NCBI GenBank assembly: GCA_032622095.1
Contig: CP136061.1
Coordinates: 264,214,077-264,278,076, forward strand
Source: Siphonodentalium dalli
Lineage: Eukaryota > Mollusca > Scaphopoda > Gadilida > Siphonodentaliidae
Direction: 5' to 3'
Length of the DNA stretch: 64,000 nucleotides
Shown here: piece by piece, positions 35,691-48,371 of the stretch
Layout: each line of letters starts with the position of its first letter
Position numbering within the stretch: the first letter of the stretch is position 1
Program-made: the position numbers and the translations under genes
The notes under the pieces: model-generated
Told to the model about the DNA's origin: nothing
The model's input: only the letters and a program-made list of their open reading frames with translations
The model's database searches: none

Positions 35691-36286
35691 GTTAATTATG
35701 TTTTCACAAGGTATTATAGCGAACCGATTAGCTTGACTCAATTTTGTTTCACGGTCACTCCCATTTAGTGCTATCATTCTCAAAGTCGCCTTTGTATTGT
35801 GTTGATTTAAGCTTTACTCCGGCGTGAGAAGCTTATATGCACATGAGGCGCGATGTATTTAATTTCAAACCAGTCACAGTCAGTTAACACTGAGAGCAGA
35901 CTAAAGGCGCCCTTTGTTTTATTCCCGGGATCATACGCAATAGCGACGCCGCGACTGATTGTTGCAAGCTGTGAATGAAACCCCTTAGCATACTCCTTTC
36001 ATTAGGTACATAAATACGAAACTAAATATCCCATTATATAGCTCTACACGGATCATATCGCATAACATGTTATTTCCTTTTGCGAGTTTCGTCACAAGCC
36101 ACATTGATTACCAATGGTAGATACGACAATTTTACTTTTTTTAAATATTTATTCGATACCTTGAAATGGAAACCGACGTACTCGATATATCGAATAGTCC
36201 AAAAATATATTCGGTTTCTATCGGTATTCAAAACGATATCGAATAAACGGTATATTATCGAAATACCGTGCAGCCCTAATATAATT

Positions 36287-36690
36287 ATATACCACTGTAT
36301 TGTATAAATGTGGAAATAAACATTCAAACAAACAAGATCACCATTCCAATGCATGTTTCCTATATCTCAGACATACGCTAATCATTATAATTATGTGTTG
36401 CTATTTATTTATACACATTTTATCACGAACGAAAACCAGCCAACAGTTTCCCTTGCAGTTCGATAAAATGTGTTTACCCTTAATTTTTCACTAACACTCA
36501 TACCATAACAATTTACTCCTAATTTGATCGCATGTATCCTATAAAAGTTTGTTTTCGGAAGATGCAACCGTCTTGGGTCACAAGTTGGGTGTACATCCAC
36601 CCTGGAACCAAAATACACATTATATAAGCGGTCATAGATATTTTCTCAGTGGTGGGTTAAACTTAAATAGAGCTCTTTCAGTCTTTGCGT
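36287..36690. other. Intergenic AT-rich sequence, nothing recognised
   Basis: No coding, repeat or element end was identified between the hAT-like element and the duplicated block. Confidence 0.4.
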
Positions 36691-36693
36691 CCA

Positions 36694-38040
36694 GAACCTT
36701 CGCCTAAATATCATAATGACAACATACTGATTTATGCCATGTTACAAACCATATTGATTGTATTGTAGCCTCCAATTTGATCATATCAGGAATCACTACT
36801 CTGCCTAACACCCGTTGAGATCATATCCACAGTACAAATCCTGGGAAAGTGTTGATGTTCTGGACAAAACCTGGGAAAGTGTTGATGTTCTGGACAAAAC
36901 CTGGGAAAGTGTTGATGTTCTGGACAAAACATGGGAAAGTGTTGATGTTCTGGACAAAACCTGGGAAAGTGTTGATGTTCTGGACAAAACCTGGGAAAGT
37001 GTTGATGTTCTGGACAAAACCTGGGAAAGTGTTGATGTTCTGGACCCGTTCTGACAGGGAACTTTATAACATTGAACTAAAAAGACGGGAAAATATTTCT
37101 TTCTGAATACTTGTACCACCATAATCTACTAAATATTCGAGCTCGAGATTGCATGCTTCATGTGGCCTATGTGAGCCGATACTTCAATAAACATTGAATT
37201 AAATACATTGAGAAATTCCATAATTGTTTTAAGCGAAGCAAAGCAAAATCACCCACAAAATCACCGTTAATCATGTAATTTCGAATTTGGATCTTCAAGT
37301 TGTCCAGAACGTGAGTCGTTTCCGTTGTGTGCTGTTGTACCAACGCTTCGTCGAGTTGCTGCATCAGTTTGGAATATTGCCCCCAATGCGCACGGCGATT
37401 TTTGCTGATAATCCGGTTCGAGGAGCCAACTTTTGAGCAATTGGAATGTTAGTATCTATATCTGTGTCTATATTGCAGTGCATGAACAAATTGTGGATAG
37501 ATATACGCACGGGTCAAGATGCTACCACGACCGAGTAACTTTATAACCATGTGGTGACTCCAGTAGGTTATAGATGTACTGGTCCAGGTGCAACCACGAC
37601 CGACTAACGTTATAACCATGGGGTGACTCCAGTAGCGTTATTTAACGTGCACACACCGAGGGGGGGGGGGGACACACGGATCAGCCAGTAATGTCGGGGC
37701 CAGATCGGACAGTGTTCTGCACCCAGGACAACATACCTGGACAATTCTTGTAATGGGGAAGTCGGCATATTGAAGTCGGATCTTTAGACATTGATCTCGA
37801 ATGAGACTTAGTTCAGAATTTTGCCAGAATACCCTGACCAGGTTGCGATCTCAGGTCCGCTAGCACTAGAGATCGGTAGGCTACCTCTATCTCTACCTCT
37901 CCAGTGATGTAGACAGTGAAACAACACTGCAATGTGTGTGCCTTTGGCACAGTTAGGTTTACAACTCGTAAATCGGCCCTGATATCAGCCTGAGACAGAA
38001 GGTCAGTCTGAGTTTACCTCGGGCTGATATCGGGCCGAAT
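36694..38040. repeat. Duplicated block, copy 1 (pair with 43512-45000)
   Basis: From CTTCGCCTAAATATCA to GGGCCGAATACGAAAC this follows 43512-45000 closely, with scattered substitutions and indels; for example a G run near 37661 is shorter in the other copy. A minus-strand reading at 37364-37167 (starts MQQLDEALVQQHTTETTH) has a counterpart in the other copy with few amino-acid changes. I do not recognise it and cannot show that it is coding. Confidence 0.7.
36841..37046. repeat. 30-bp minisatellite, 7 almost identical units
   Basis: The unit has GGGAAAGTGTTGATGTTCTG within a 30-bp period, repeated seven times with one C-to-A change and an altered final end. A multiple of three, so both strands read open; those ORFs are a by-product. 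Confidence 0.95.
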
Positions 38041-38067
38041 ACGAAACAAACCCAATAATATCCACCA

Positions 38068-38300
38068 TATATTATAGGCCAGCCGCCAAGAGTTTACTAT
38101 AGTGTGTTATGAATATCAGAGGGCCAATAATTCAATATAGAACCAAATATTATAAACCAGCCGCCAAGAGTTTGCTATAGTGTGTTATGAATATCAGAGG
38201 GCCAATAATTCAATATAGAACCAAATATTATAAACCAGCCGCCAAGAGTTTGCTATAGTGTGTTATGAATATCAGAGGGCCAATAATTCAATATAGAAAT
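38068..38300. repeat. 78-bp tandem repeat, three units
   Basis: CCAGCCGCCAAGAG recurs at 38079, 38157 and 38235. The second and third units are nearly identical; the first differs slightly. Confidence 0.95.
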
Positions 38301-39631
38301 GGAAGTGCGTTATGATATCAATCGGGAAAGTGTATACTTTGCAATTTGAATTCCCATTTCCCTGTACATACACATGTAGGAAATTTATCGGGGGAATTGT
38401 AAACGGGTGCTATCAATTTTAAGGCGGATTATCTCTTTGTAAACATGTATTATATAGTCACCCTGGTATGAAATATTAGTTATGAATCGAAGACTCGTGT
38501 CCGGAAATGATTCTATCGATTAATATTGATTTTATTTCGAATATTGTCTGGTCTAAAAGGTGTGGTTATGTACAATGCAGCTATTACAATAGTGATTAAT
38601 CTTAACAGAGAGCATACATGTTATTGTATAATTTTGTCACAAATAACCGTTAATTAGACTCATTATCGATCATAACTATGGAATAAAACAATACAATTAA
38701 TCAATCTGGGACAATTGACGTTCGGTACGTAGGTACAGGAACACTATAATGCTCTCTATCGATACATGGTGTCACCCGAATGGTCAGTTCTAAAAAATAG
38801 ACAAATAAAGTGTCACAACTAACCATCTAATTTTATAATAAAATATTCGAAATAAAATCAATATTAATTTATAGAAGGCTTTCCGGAAGAGGGTCTTCAA
38901 TTACTATTTATTATTTTATAAACACACAACTATTTCAATTTTTTTTATTTAAAGAGATTATCCATCTTTAAAAAGATGTTGAAACAAGAACAAAATAATG
39001 ACTTAAAAAACATACGTAATTGCTTTTTGTGTTCTGCTCATTTGTCAATTTTCTGCCAGTTCTTGTCCCGCTGCTGTATTCACATCTCGAGAAAATAAGA
39101 ATGGACTATGCCGATGTTCATTAAACGCCCAATAGATGTCGTCATTAATCGAAACCTAAACAAATAACTCGTGTACACTTCTTTGTTCGGTCTGGGTTTA
39201 TGGTCCGTATTAATTTGATTTCATTTGACATCAGTGCCGCCATCTGACCGGTACCTGGTATGTTCGTGCATCTACCAGGACCACCAATGTGATGACGAGG
39301 GCAACACATACGTGTACGATACAACATCTAATTGTACAATGGCACATGGTGAAGTATTGAAGTGTTGAACGGTCTGGGCGAACCACTGATCGATCCATAA
39401 AATCCCGAAGCAGCCTGGTGTGATAGTTTAGAAAGTTAAGGACAATTGACATGCTACTATATAACTATGCAACATAACTATGAGCTACATAGCTCATTGT
39501 GGAATATTACATTTTCCAAAAAAATATATCTGTTATTTGGAACATGCACTAACCAGAATAACAAGAATATACACGTGCGTACTTTCGTATCGATTTGACA
39601 TACATGTCCCGGTAATGAAAGAACATTTACC
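38301..39631. repeat. Upstream region of zinc-finger copy A, part of a dispersed ~400-bp repeat
   Basis: 38640-38900 holds a block (TGGAATAAAACAATACAA..., GTCACCCGAATGGTCAG, ATTCGAAATAAAATCAATAT). Versions of it also occur at 43220-43450, 45010-45225, 60550-60780, and in part at 41650-41850 and 63610-63860. 38900-39631 matches 60840-61516 upstream of zinc-finger copy B. No confident gene here. Confidence 0.6.
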
Positions 39632-40936
39632 ATGTCACATAACAGAATCAACAAAGGAGATAGTCCGTATCAGTGTGATTTATGCGCTGGTACATTTACT
39701 CGGTCGGGTGATCTAACAAGGCATACATGTAAGATGACTCACACAGGAGAGCGTCCGTACCAGTGTGATGTGTGTGATAAATCATTTACCACTTCGGCTA
39801 GTCTGAAGCAGCATACGAGAAGCCATACAGGAGAGCATCCCTATAAGTGCGATTTATGTGATAACTCATTCAGTCAGCTGGGTAATCTAAGAAGACATAA
39901 GCTGATTCATACAGGAGAGCGTCCCTATGAGTGTGATTTATGTAGCAAAACATTTACTCAGCCGGGTCATCTTATGAGACATAATATAATCCACACAGGA
40001 GATCGCCCCTATAATTGTGATCTGTGTGATAAATCATTTACAGCTTCGAGTTCACTGGAGCAGCATAAGAAAATCCACACAGGAGATCGTCCGTACCAGT
40101 GTGATGTGTGTGATAAATCAGTTACCACTTCGTCTAGTCTGAAACAGCATACGAGAAGCCATACAGGAGAGCGTCCCTATAAGTGCGATTTATGTGATAA
40201 TGCATTCAGTCATCTGGGTAATCTAAGAAGACATACAGTGATTCATACAGGAGAGCATCCCTATAAGTGTGATTTATGTAGCAAAACATTTACTCAGCCG
40301 GGTGATCTGACAACGCATAAGAGAATCCACACAGGAGATCGTCCGTACCCGTGTGATGTGTGTGATAAATCATTTACTAGTTCGAGTCAATTGAAGCAGC
40401 ACACGAGAATCCACACAGGAGATCGTCCGTACCCGTGTGATGTGTGTGATAAATCATTTACTAGTTCGAGTCAATTGAAGCAGCACACGAGAATCCATAC
40501 AGGAGATCGTCCCTATAAATGTGATTTATGTGCTGATACATTTACTCAGCCGGGTCATCTGACAACGCATAAGACAATCCACACAGGAGATTGTCACTAT
40601 AAGTGTGATTTATGCGCTGATACCTTTACTCAGCCGGGTTCTCTGATAACCCATAAGAGAATCCACACAGGATATCGTCCATATAAGTGTGGTGTGTGTG
40701 ATAAATCATTTACTACTTCGAGTGAACTGAAGCAGCATACGAGAATCCACACAGGAGATCGTCCCTATAAGTGTGAATTATGCGCTGGTACATTTATTCA
40801 TCCGGGTGATCTAACAACGCATAAGAGAATCCATACAGGAGATCGTCCCTATAAGTGTGATTTTTGCGCTGATACATTTACTCAGCTGGGTCATCTGACA
40901 AGGCATAAGAGAACCCACACAGGATCGTCCCTATAA
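39632..40936 (+). CDS. C2H2 poly-zinc-finger protein, copy A (open part)
   Basis: 434 codons from ATG. About 15 C2H2 fingers of the pattern Y-x-C-x2-C-x12-H-x3-H are joined by HTGERPY/HTGDRPY linkers, as in DNA-binding KZNF-type arrays. There is no N-terminal KRAB, SCAN or BTB domain before the first finger. Finger 1 has an unusual spacing (RHTCKMTH). The frame is lost at about 40920, where ACAGGAGATCG has become ACAGGATCG (2-bp loss). So the protein is truncated by a frameshift unless an intron or assembly error is involved. The intronless array may be a retained gene or a fresh pseudogene; copy B suggests a once longer protein. Confidence 0.8.
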   Translation: MSHNRINKGDSPYQCDLCAGTFTRSGDLTRHTCKMTHTGERPYQCDVCDKSFTTSASLKQHTRSHTGEHPYKCDLCDNSFSQLGNLRRHKLIHTGERPYECDLCSKTFTQPGHLMRHNIIHTGDRPYNCDLCDKSFTASSSLEQHKKIHTGDRPYQCDVCDKSVTTSSSLKQHTRSHTGERPYKCDLCDNAFSHLGNLRRHTVIHTGEHPYKCDLCSKTFTQPGDLTTHKRIHTGDRPYPCDVCDKSFTSSSQLKQHTRIHTGDRPYPCDVCDKSFTSSSQLKQHTRIHTGDRPYKCDLCADTFTQPGHLTTHKTIHTGDCHYKCDLCADTFTQPGSLITHKRIHTGYRPYKCGVCDKSFTTSSELKQHTRIHTGDRPYKCELCAGTFIHPGDLTTHKRIHTGDRPYKCDFCADTFTQLGHLTRHKRTHTGSSL

Positions 40937-41624
<688 letters not shown>

Positions 41625-42085
41625 AACACACTAATAATTATGAGTTGGAGACACTTGTCCAGAAACGCTTCTACGATTAATGCTGCTTTTATGTCGATAT
41701 TTTCTTATACAATGCGATTATTAATTGGGAAATTTTCGTTTCATTTTTAGAACAGAGCGTCACGAAACTTCCAGGCGATCTCAGATAGAGATAGAGTTCT
41801 GCGCTTGCTACGCTCCGAACATTTCCTACCAGAAATTCAAATTAAAATCAATATTGATAGAAGCGTGTCCAGGTGTTTTCGATTCATATCTATTATTTTA
41901 TACCCAGGGAACTATATAAAACGTGTCGTAGAAAGGGATAGACCACCGTCAACAGTTGCAAATGCAGCAGTTGTAAATTTAGAAAGAAACAATGATTTTG
42001 TTGTTAGTAAAGTGCGTTGGATTTGGTTCCTAGTTTCATTAAAATGCGATAATAATTCGCTCTCGGTTATAAAATATCCAATTAT
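41625..42085. other. 3' flank of zinc-finger copy A, shared with copy B
   Basis: Matches 63590-64000 after copy B, with an extra ~40 bp in copy B near 63791-63830. No gene recognised. Confidence 0.6.
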
Positions 42086-42370
42086 AGCAGGCTGATTATA
42101 GGGTGATTATAGAGGTGATTATTGTGCTGGTTATAGGGGTGATCATAGGGGTGATTATATCAGGATGACTATAGGGTGATTATAGAGGTGGTTATAGGGC
42201 TGATTATAGGCCTAATTAGAGGGCTGATTCTAGCAGGCTGGTTATAGGGGTGCTCATAGGGGTGGTTATATCAGGCTGATTATAGGGGCGATTATAGGGG
42301 TGATTATAGGATGTGATTATAGGGGTGATTATATGGGGTGATTATAGGGCTGACTATAGGGGTGATTTGG
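42086..42370. repeat. GGTGATTATAGG-type minisatellite
   Basis: A ~12-bp unit (GGTGATTATAGG and variants such as GGCTGATTATAGG, GGTGGTTATAGG) is repeated about twenty times with gaps. Confidence 0.9.
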
Positions 42371-43511
42371 TTATAATTTATGATGAGTTTGGTAACAACC
42401 AACAAATGAGGTGTTTGCAAATTAGCTTAATTATTGTTTTTAATTTGCAATTATAACACGCTCTGTATGAATTATGTCATCACTGAGATAGATCCTTATT
42501 GAAATGATCCCATTGGAACATGTATACCAATAGTGAATACATTGTAACCAATAGATAAACATTATTATGCAGTCGGTCGGTTAAGCGTTAACGTGATCTA
42601 ACGTTATGACCTCTAACGACGTCATAGAAGTTACGCATTGTTTTTATCCTGATGGAAGATATTACCACTTCTTCCGATAACTGAGGCAGATAACTAAAAC
42701 GGATACATACGCATTATATTTCGTTGGAAAGAGGAAACACGAACGATTCTCATAGTGTCATTATTATGACTGGCATTTTATTATTCGCGCTGTTTCGAAT
42801 CGATTTGTAAGCACCGAACTCAAATGAAAGTCCCGTAACACAGCGTAATAACAGATTTGACATCGGCACGTGAAAAGTTTACCTCGGATCTGAAAATTAA
42901 TATGCCTATGCCACTTCCCGACCGATAGTACCCTCACATGCGAAGTTTCATCGAAATCGGCTCGGCCGTTTTCGAGTTCATCGCGATCACACACACAGAT
43001 ACACACACAGATCTTCCAAAATATATAATAGATAGTTACCGGGGTATAAAATATTAGATTTGAATCGAAGACTCCTATCCTGAAATTCTTCTATCGATTA
43101 ATATTAATTTTATTTCGAATATTATCTGGTCTAAGAAGGTGTGTTTGTTCAGCTAACGAACCATAGTGGTTACTGTTAACAGAGACCAGAAAATATGTTT
43201 TGCAATTTTGTCACAAATGAAAGTTTATTATGCTCATTATCGCTTATATATATGGAACACAACAATACAAACTACCAATCTGTGACATTTGACATTCGCT
43301 GCGTAGACGTAGGAACAGCCCAGTGCTCTATATCGCAATATGGTCTCATCCGAATGGTCGGTTCTAAAAATAGTAACATAAACGGGCCCAATTTAATGTT
43401 GGAAATAAAATAAATATTAATTGATAGAAGCTTTTCCGGACATAGGCCTTCAGTTCATATAGATTATTTTATACCCACGCAACTATATAAAATTTGTTAT
43501 TTAAAGAGATA
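42371..43511. repeat. Non-coding stretch with a possible RTE-like 3' tail and the dispersed ~400-bp repeat
   Basis: 42940-43010 (CATCGAAATCGGCTCGGCCG, then GATCACACACACAGATACAC) resembles the 3' tails of RTE-like LINEs; low confidence. 43040-43511 is the dispersed ~400-bp repeat. It includes TTTTCCGGACATAGGCCTTC at 43433-43452, the unoccupied counterpart of the target of the 15-kb element. Confidence 0.45.
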
Positions 43512-45000
43512 ATCCAGACCCTTCGCCTAAATATCACAATGACAACATACTGATTTATACCATGTTACATACCATATTAATTGTATTATTGCCTCCAATT
43601 TGATCATATCAGGAATCACTACTCTGCCTAACACCCGTTGAGATCATATCCACGGTACAAAACCTGAGAAAGTGTTGATGTTCTGGACAAAACCTGGGAA
43701 AGTGTTGATGTCCTGGACAAAACCTGGGAAAGTGTCGATTGTCTGGACAAAACCTTGGAAAGTGTTGATGTTCTGTACAAAACCTGGGAAAGTGTTGATG
43801 TCCTGGACAAAACCTGGGAAAGTGTTGATGTTCTGGACAAACCCTGGGAAAGTGTTGATGTTCTGGACAAAACCTGGGAAAGTGTTGATGTTCTGTACAA
43901 AACCTGGGGAAGTGTTGATGTTCTGGACAAAACCTGGGAAAGTGTTGATGTTCTGGATCCGTTCTAACAGGAACTTTATAATATTGAACTAAAAAGACGG
44001 GAAAATATTTCTTTCTCAATACTTGTACCTCCATAATCGACTTCATATTCAAGTTTGAGATTGAATGCTTCATGTGGCCTATGTCAGCCGATATTTCAAT
44101 AAACATTGAATTATATACATTGAGAAATTCCATAATTGTTTTAATCGAAGTAAAGCAAAATCACCCACAAAATCACTGTTAATTATGTAATTTCGAATTG
44201 GGATCTTCAAGTTGTCCAGAACGTGGGTCGTTTCCGTTGTGTGCTGTTGTACCAACGCTTCGTCGAGTTGCTGCATCAGTTTGGGACATTGCCCCCAATG
44301 CGCGCGGCGTATACGGTATTGTATATCAGCGATTTTTGCTGGTAATCCGGTTCGAGGGGCCAACTTTTGAGCAACTGGAATGTTAGTATCTATATATGTG
44401 TCTATATTGCAGTGCATGAACAAATTGTGGATACATATACGCACGGGTCAAGATGCTACCACGGCCGAGTAACTTTATAACCATGTGGTGACTCCAGTAG
44501 GTTATAGATGTACTGGTCCATGTGCAACCACGACCGAGTACCGTTATAACCATGTGGTGACTCCAGTAGCGTTATTTAACGTGCACACACCGAGGGGGAC
44601 ACACGGATCAGCCAGTAATGTCGGGGCCAGATCGGACAGTGTTCTGCACCCGGGACAACATACCTGGAAAAATCTTGTAATGGGGAAGTCGGCATATTGA
44701 AGTCGGATCTTTAGACATTGATATCGAATGAGACTGGTCAGCCCGACAAACTTGGTATCTGACCAAGTTCAGAATTTTGCCAGAATACCCTGGCCAGGTT
44801 GCGATCTCAGGTCAGCTAGCACGAGATATCGGTAGGCTATCTCTACCTCTACCTCTCCAGTGATGTAGAAAGTGAAACAACACTGCACTGTGTGCCGGTT
44901 ACTTTTACAACTCGTAAATCGGCCCTGATATCATCCTGAGACAGAAGGTCAGTCTGATGTTACCTCGGGCTGATATCGGGCCGAATACGAAACACACCCA
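43512..45000. repeat. Duplicated block, copy 2 (pair with 36694-38040)
   Basis: Direct copy of 36694-38040. It differs by a more diverged 30-bp minisatellite, an added TACGGTATTGTATATCAGCG-like stretch near 44310-44335 and other indels. It lacks the 78-bp triplicate that follows copy 1. Confidence 0.7.
43662..43966. repeat. 30-bp minisatellite, about 10 diverged units
   Basis: Same unit as 36841-37046 but with about one change per unit (GATGTCCTG, TGTCGATTG, CTGTACAAA and others). Open frames on both strands arise from the multiple-of-three period. Confidence 0.95.
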
Positions 45001-45219
45001 CGTTGATTATAGTCATTATTACTTATATATGTGGAACAAAACAATACAAACAACCAAGCTGTGACATTTGACATTCGTCGCGTAGCCGTAAGAGCAGCCC
45101 AGTGCTCTATATCGCAATACGGTCTCGTCCGAATGGTCGGTTCTAAAAATAGTAACATAAACAGGCCCGATTTAATATTCGAAATAAAATCAATATTAAT
45201 TGATAGAAGCTTTTCCGGA

Positions 45220-45225
45220 CATAGG
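45220..45225. repeat. Left 6-bp target duplication (CATAGG) of the 15-kb element
   Basis: CATAGG directly precedes the element's left AGCAGCATG end and recurs at 60465-60470 after its right end. The related site at 43441-43446 has one CATAGG and no insertion. Confidence 0.85.
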
Positions 45226-45404
45226 AGCAGCATGATTGTGACTATAGCCCATGTATGTGTGGGACCCCTTCTCCTATAGGTCTATGGCTCCATAGTATGG
45301 CAACGCCCCCTTTACTATGCTGTGTATATATGTATATGTCCCCATAGTATGGCAACGCCCCCCTTTAATTATTATATATCGCTCCTCCTTCCTTCCCACG
45401 TAAT

Positions 45405-45533
45405 TTCTGGAACATATTTATTGTTCTGGAACAATCTAGAAATTTTTATTGTTCTGGAACATTTTTATTGTTCTGGAACAATCTGGAACATTTTTTTTCT
45501 GGAACATTTTTATTGTTCTGGAAAATTCTAGAA
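45405..45533. promoter_or_regulatory. Cluster of heat-shock-element-like TTCnnGAA motifs, left arm
   Basis: TTCTGGAA occurs at 45405, 45424, 45452, 45471, 45497 and 45516, and TTCTAGAA at 45526. Two ATCTRGAA half-variants follow at 7-8 bp, so some sites have three or four alternating pentamers. HSF binds arrays of nGAAn in alternating orientation. The run could also be a simple tandem repeat that happens to match. Confidence 0.5.
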
Positions 45534-45952
45534 CATTTTTTTCTAGTAAAATCCATAATGTATTCGTGTAATAAAATTCATACTTGTCTATGGCCTCTTT
45601 AAACTTATATAACTGTAAAGTCCCAATGTTAATTTCACACGGTACACACATAGGCTATCATAGCATCTATCTATTTACCGTTCTCCACGCATAGAATTTA
45701 GGCAGTTAAAATCATTTATTTTTGTTTTCTACAACATTCTAGTAAATCCATAATGTATTCGTGTAAGACAATTCATACTTGTATATGGCCGTTTAAACTA
45801 ACAATGCTGAAGGCAGACGCACCTTTGTCTGTTAATTAACTTCTAAGCACGTTGTATTATGCACCCGCTGCTGGGCACAGGGCTCTCAAGCTAATAACAC
45901 AACATATAACCATTGCTGGAACATTCTCCAAACAGAACAATAACAGAGCATC

Positions 45953-46291
45953 ATGGCCCACATTATCACACTTTCTCGAAGCTTCGTAATTAAACACACG
46001 TTTAAGTCATTAACTGCCACGATACAGATAACGACAGCATCTCTCTACATATTGAATATTCTCGGAACCTGTAAGCGAGGGCTATGCAAATATGGGTGTT
46101 TAATCTGTCATTACTTTGCTGAACGTATAATACCACCATTTCATACATTCCCCTATTTATATCACATAAAGCACAACATTTCTCATCCGACTACATATAT
46201 GACTCAATGTGGACCGAAAACCAGACGTGTTACCATCTTACGCCATAGGCATACTCATAGATCCATTGCACTCAACAGGTCAGAATGGTAA
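45953..46291 (+). CDS. Small ORF in left arm (112 aa), unknown
   Basis: It starts MAHIITLSRSFVIKHTFKS, includes a Cys/His-rich segment (CKRGLCKYGCLICHYF), and ends basic. The right-arm copy (59736-59398) is identical in protein. No domain is recognised, and identity between arms is expected from recency alone, so coding status is uncertain. Confidence 0.3.
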   Translation: MAHIITLSRSFVIKHTFKSLTATIQITTASLYILNILGTCKRGLCKYGCLICHYFAERIIPPFHTFPYLYHIKHNISHPTTYMTQCGPKTRRVTILRHRHTHRSIALNRSEW

Positions 46292-46639
46292 AGCAATCTC
46301 TTTGAACCCCCATGAATAACTAATTAAAATATCTTTCCTGTTTGTTTCTGCGCTATAACCTTTCACAGTACAGTCTTGTGTGCACCCACGCTATGACACC
46401 TTTAAAGGGGGACACTGCACTCACGGTGGGGAATATTAAAAGGGTAATCTCGGTATGTGCAAGTTAAGGGGAACACAATGCACTCTAAAGGGACACATGC
46501 ATGGCACTCATTATGAATGAATGTTAAACGGTAACAAAATTGTAATTGGCCACTTACCTTCAAGTTAGATGTCACAAATTATGCATGTACATTCGATGTA
46601 CGAATCAACACTGTAGGAAATGAAGGTATTGATTTGTTA

Positions 46640-47945
46640 TTACTTCAGAAATGGCTCATATAGCATACAAAGCATTTTGGTCACATACCTTAAAGGTACA
46701 TGGCTTCTGTGCAAGGGTGTTTGTGAATAGATTTAAAATGAGCATATGTGACCATCACTTCATAAATTTACCTATCTATCCATCTTAAAGCATTTATGAA
46801 AAATGTAGGGACACCAAGCATTATACATTTTCACAAACAGATGGGCACTAAACAGACCAGCGAGGCACTTGCTCTCACAAAAGCTAATAACACATAATCT
46901 ATCCATTTCTGAAAAATTCTTGGCCCGTGTGAGTTAGCAGAAAAGCGTATTAAACTCGAAGCAGCCAATACTAATTATACAACATATGCTTACAGAGCAT
47001 AACCCATGCAATTTAATTATCACAAAAGTTATACAGCGAGCGGCATGAACCCTGAATACATACTGACTCCCTATTATGTATCCCTCCTAATGGTCAACTG
47101 TTATGGTACAATTGATTAAATCATCACTAACAGTAGTTAAGCTTTTTCTCTAAATACCCCTTTAATATCTGTAATCGAACTATTAGGAATCAATCAACGC
47201 CTTGTCAATAGATATTTGAACATTTCAAATAAAGTAAATCCTACACACAATTTCTCGAAGCTTCGTAATTAAACACATGTTTAAGTCATTTAATGCCACG
47301 ATAAGTCTGTCATTCAAATGCATGCTCCTAATGGCTTCTGCATCTGTACGTGGAGACTGAGAGATAAACAAAATTAATGTTTCTGTAGAAATTAAGGTTT
47401 TCTAGTGTGTCACTACTTCAGATATGGTTCAAATAACATACAAAGCATTTTGGTCACATACCTTAAAGGTACACGTCATTTATGCACTTAAACCTAATTC
47501 CGAGTATACATCAACAAAAACGCTCTTTATTTCCCAAATAGTTTGAATGTACCTAGTTTTAACAAAGATTTATGCAATCTACATGCTTTCATTCAAATAA
47601 AATTTACGACAACAACATTGTAACAGACTATCCAATTACCTTCAATTTATAGGTCATATTAGCCTGTACATTTATGGGAGACAGACATACATAATATAAT
47701 GCATTGGCACAGTGTTACTGATAATAATAAGGTGTCACTACTTCAGATATGGTTCAAATAACATACAAATCACCGCATTTTGGTCACATACCTTAAAGGT
47801 ACACGTCACTTTTGTCTATAATCAGACAATACATTACACGTAGGGTTAAATATGTCCACCGTAGTAAACTTATTTACTTCAGAAATGGTTCCAATAGCAT
47901 AGTATTATACCCGCGGGGTCACATACCTTAAAGGTACACGTCATT
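46640..47945. repeat. Repeated ~65-bp module in left arm (four clear copies)
   Basis: Copies at about 46640-46702, 47414-47480, 47740-47810 and 47876-47945. Each has ACTTCAGAWATGGTTCAAAT-like sequence, then GCATTTTGGTCACATACC, then TTAAAGGTACACGTCA. TACCTTAAAGGTA is nearly palindromic. A weaker fifth copy of the first half is at 48083-48115. The function is unknown; the conserved block between variable spacers suggests protein-binding sites. Confidence 0.7.
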
Positions 47946-48092
47946 TGTGTCTATAATCAGACAATACATTACGCATAGGGTTCAACATGGTCACCGAAGC
48001 AACCTAATCCAAAAGCAAAGAACACCCATTACTGAGTCCCGCTGTTACACACAACACAATAACTCGGGATTAAGGTCTTCTAGTGATGAGTT

Positions 48093-48371
48093 ATGGTTGT
48101 ATACTTTAGAAATGGTACCTATAGCATAATATTGTACCACATTGATGCACATCACGTTTCATGTGAATTACATGAGCAGGTAACTCAATTCTCTGCATTT
48201 CGAATGGAGTTGGGTATTTTTGTATATTATATACAGTGTTATTTAGCTTACAAATGGTTGTTATTTTATATCAATATGCCAGTTTATGTCACAGACAAAA
48301 TGCGTACTCACTCTTCACATAGACTAATATGTAAGCATTTGTATCATTTAGAATGGCAAAATATGGTCTAA
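48093..48371 (+). CDS. Small ORF in left arm (92 aa), unknown
   Basis: MVVYFRNGTYSIILYHIDA... contains a hydrophobic stretch around IFVYYIQCYLAYKWLL that could span a membrane. The right-arm copy (57596-57318) differs by one residue (Phe to Val). The start overlaps the module region. Coding status is doubtful. Confidence 0.25.
   Translation: MVVYFRNGTYSIILYHIDAHHVSCELHEQVTQFSAFRMELGIFVYYIQCYLAYKWLLFYINMPVYVTDKMRTHSSHRLICKHLYHLEWQNMV

Larger units (their letters stand above)
34177..36278. mobile_element. hAT-like element with 8-bp target duplication
   Basis: Ends TAGGGCTGCACGGTA and TACCGTGCAGCCCTA are flanked by ATATAATT (34169-34176 and 36279-36286). It carries a BED-finger remnant on the minus strand and a further insertion at about 34660-35690. 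No hAT dimerisation domain remains. Confidence 0.85.

Noticed and set aside
36841-37046. Regular 30-bp repeats as a CRISPR array
   Set aside because: There are no spacers: units are directly adjacent, and the genome is eukaryotic.
36805-37122. Open frames on both strands across the 30-bp minisatellite (and again at 43609-44133)
   Set aside because: The 30-bp period is a multiple of three without a stop in any affected frame, so open frames are automatic. No start context, domain or splice support.
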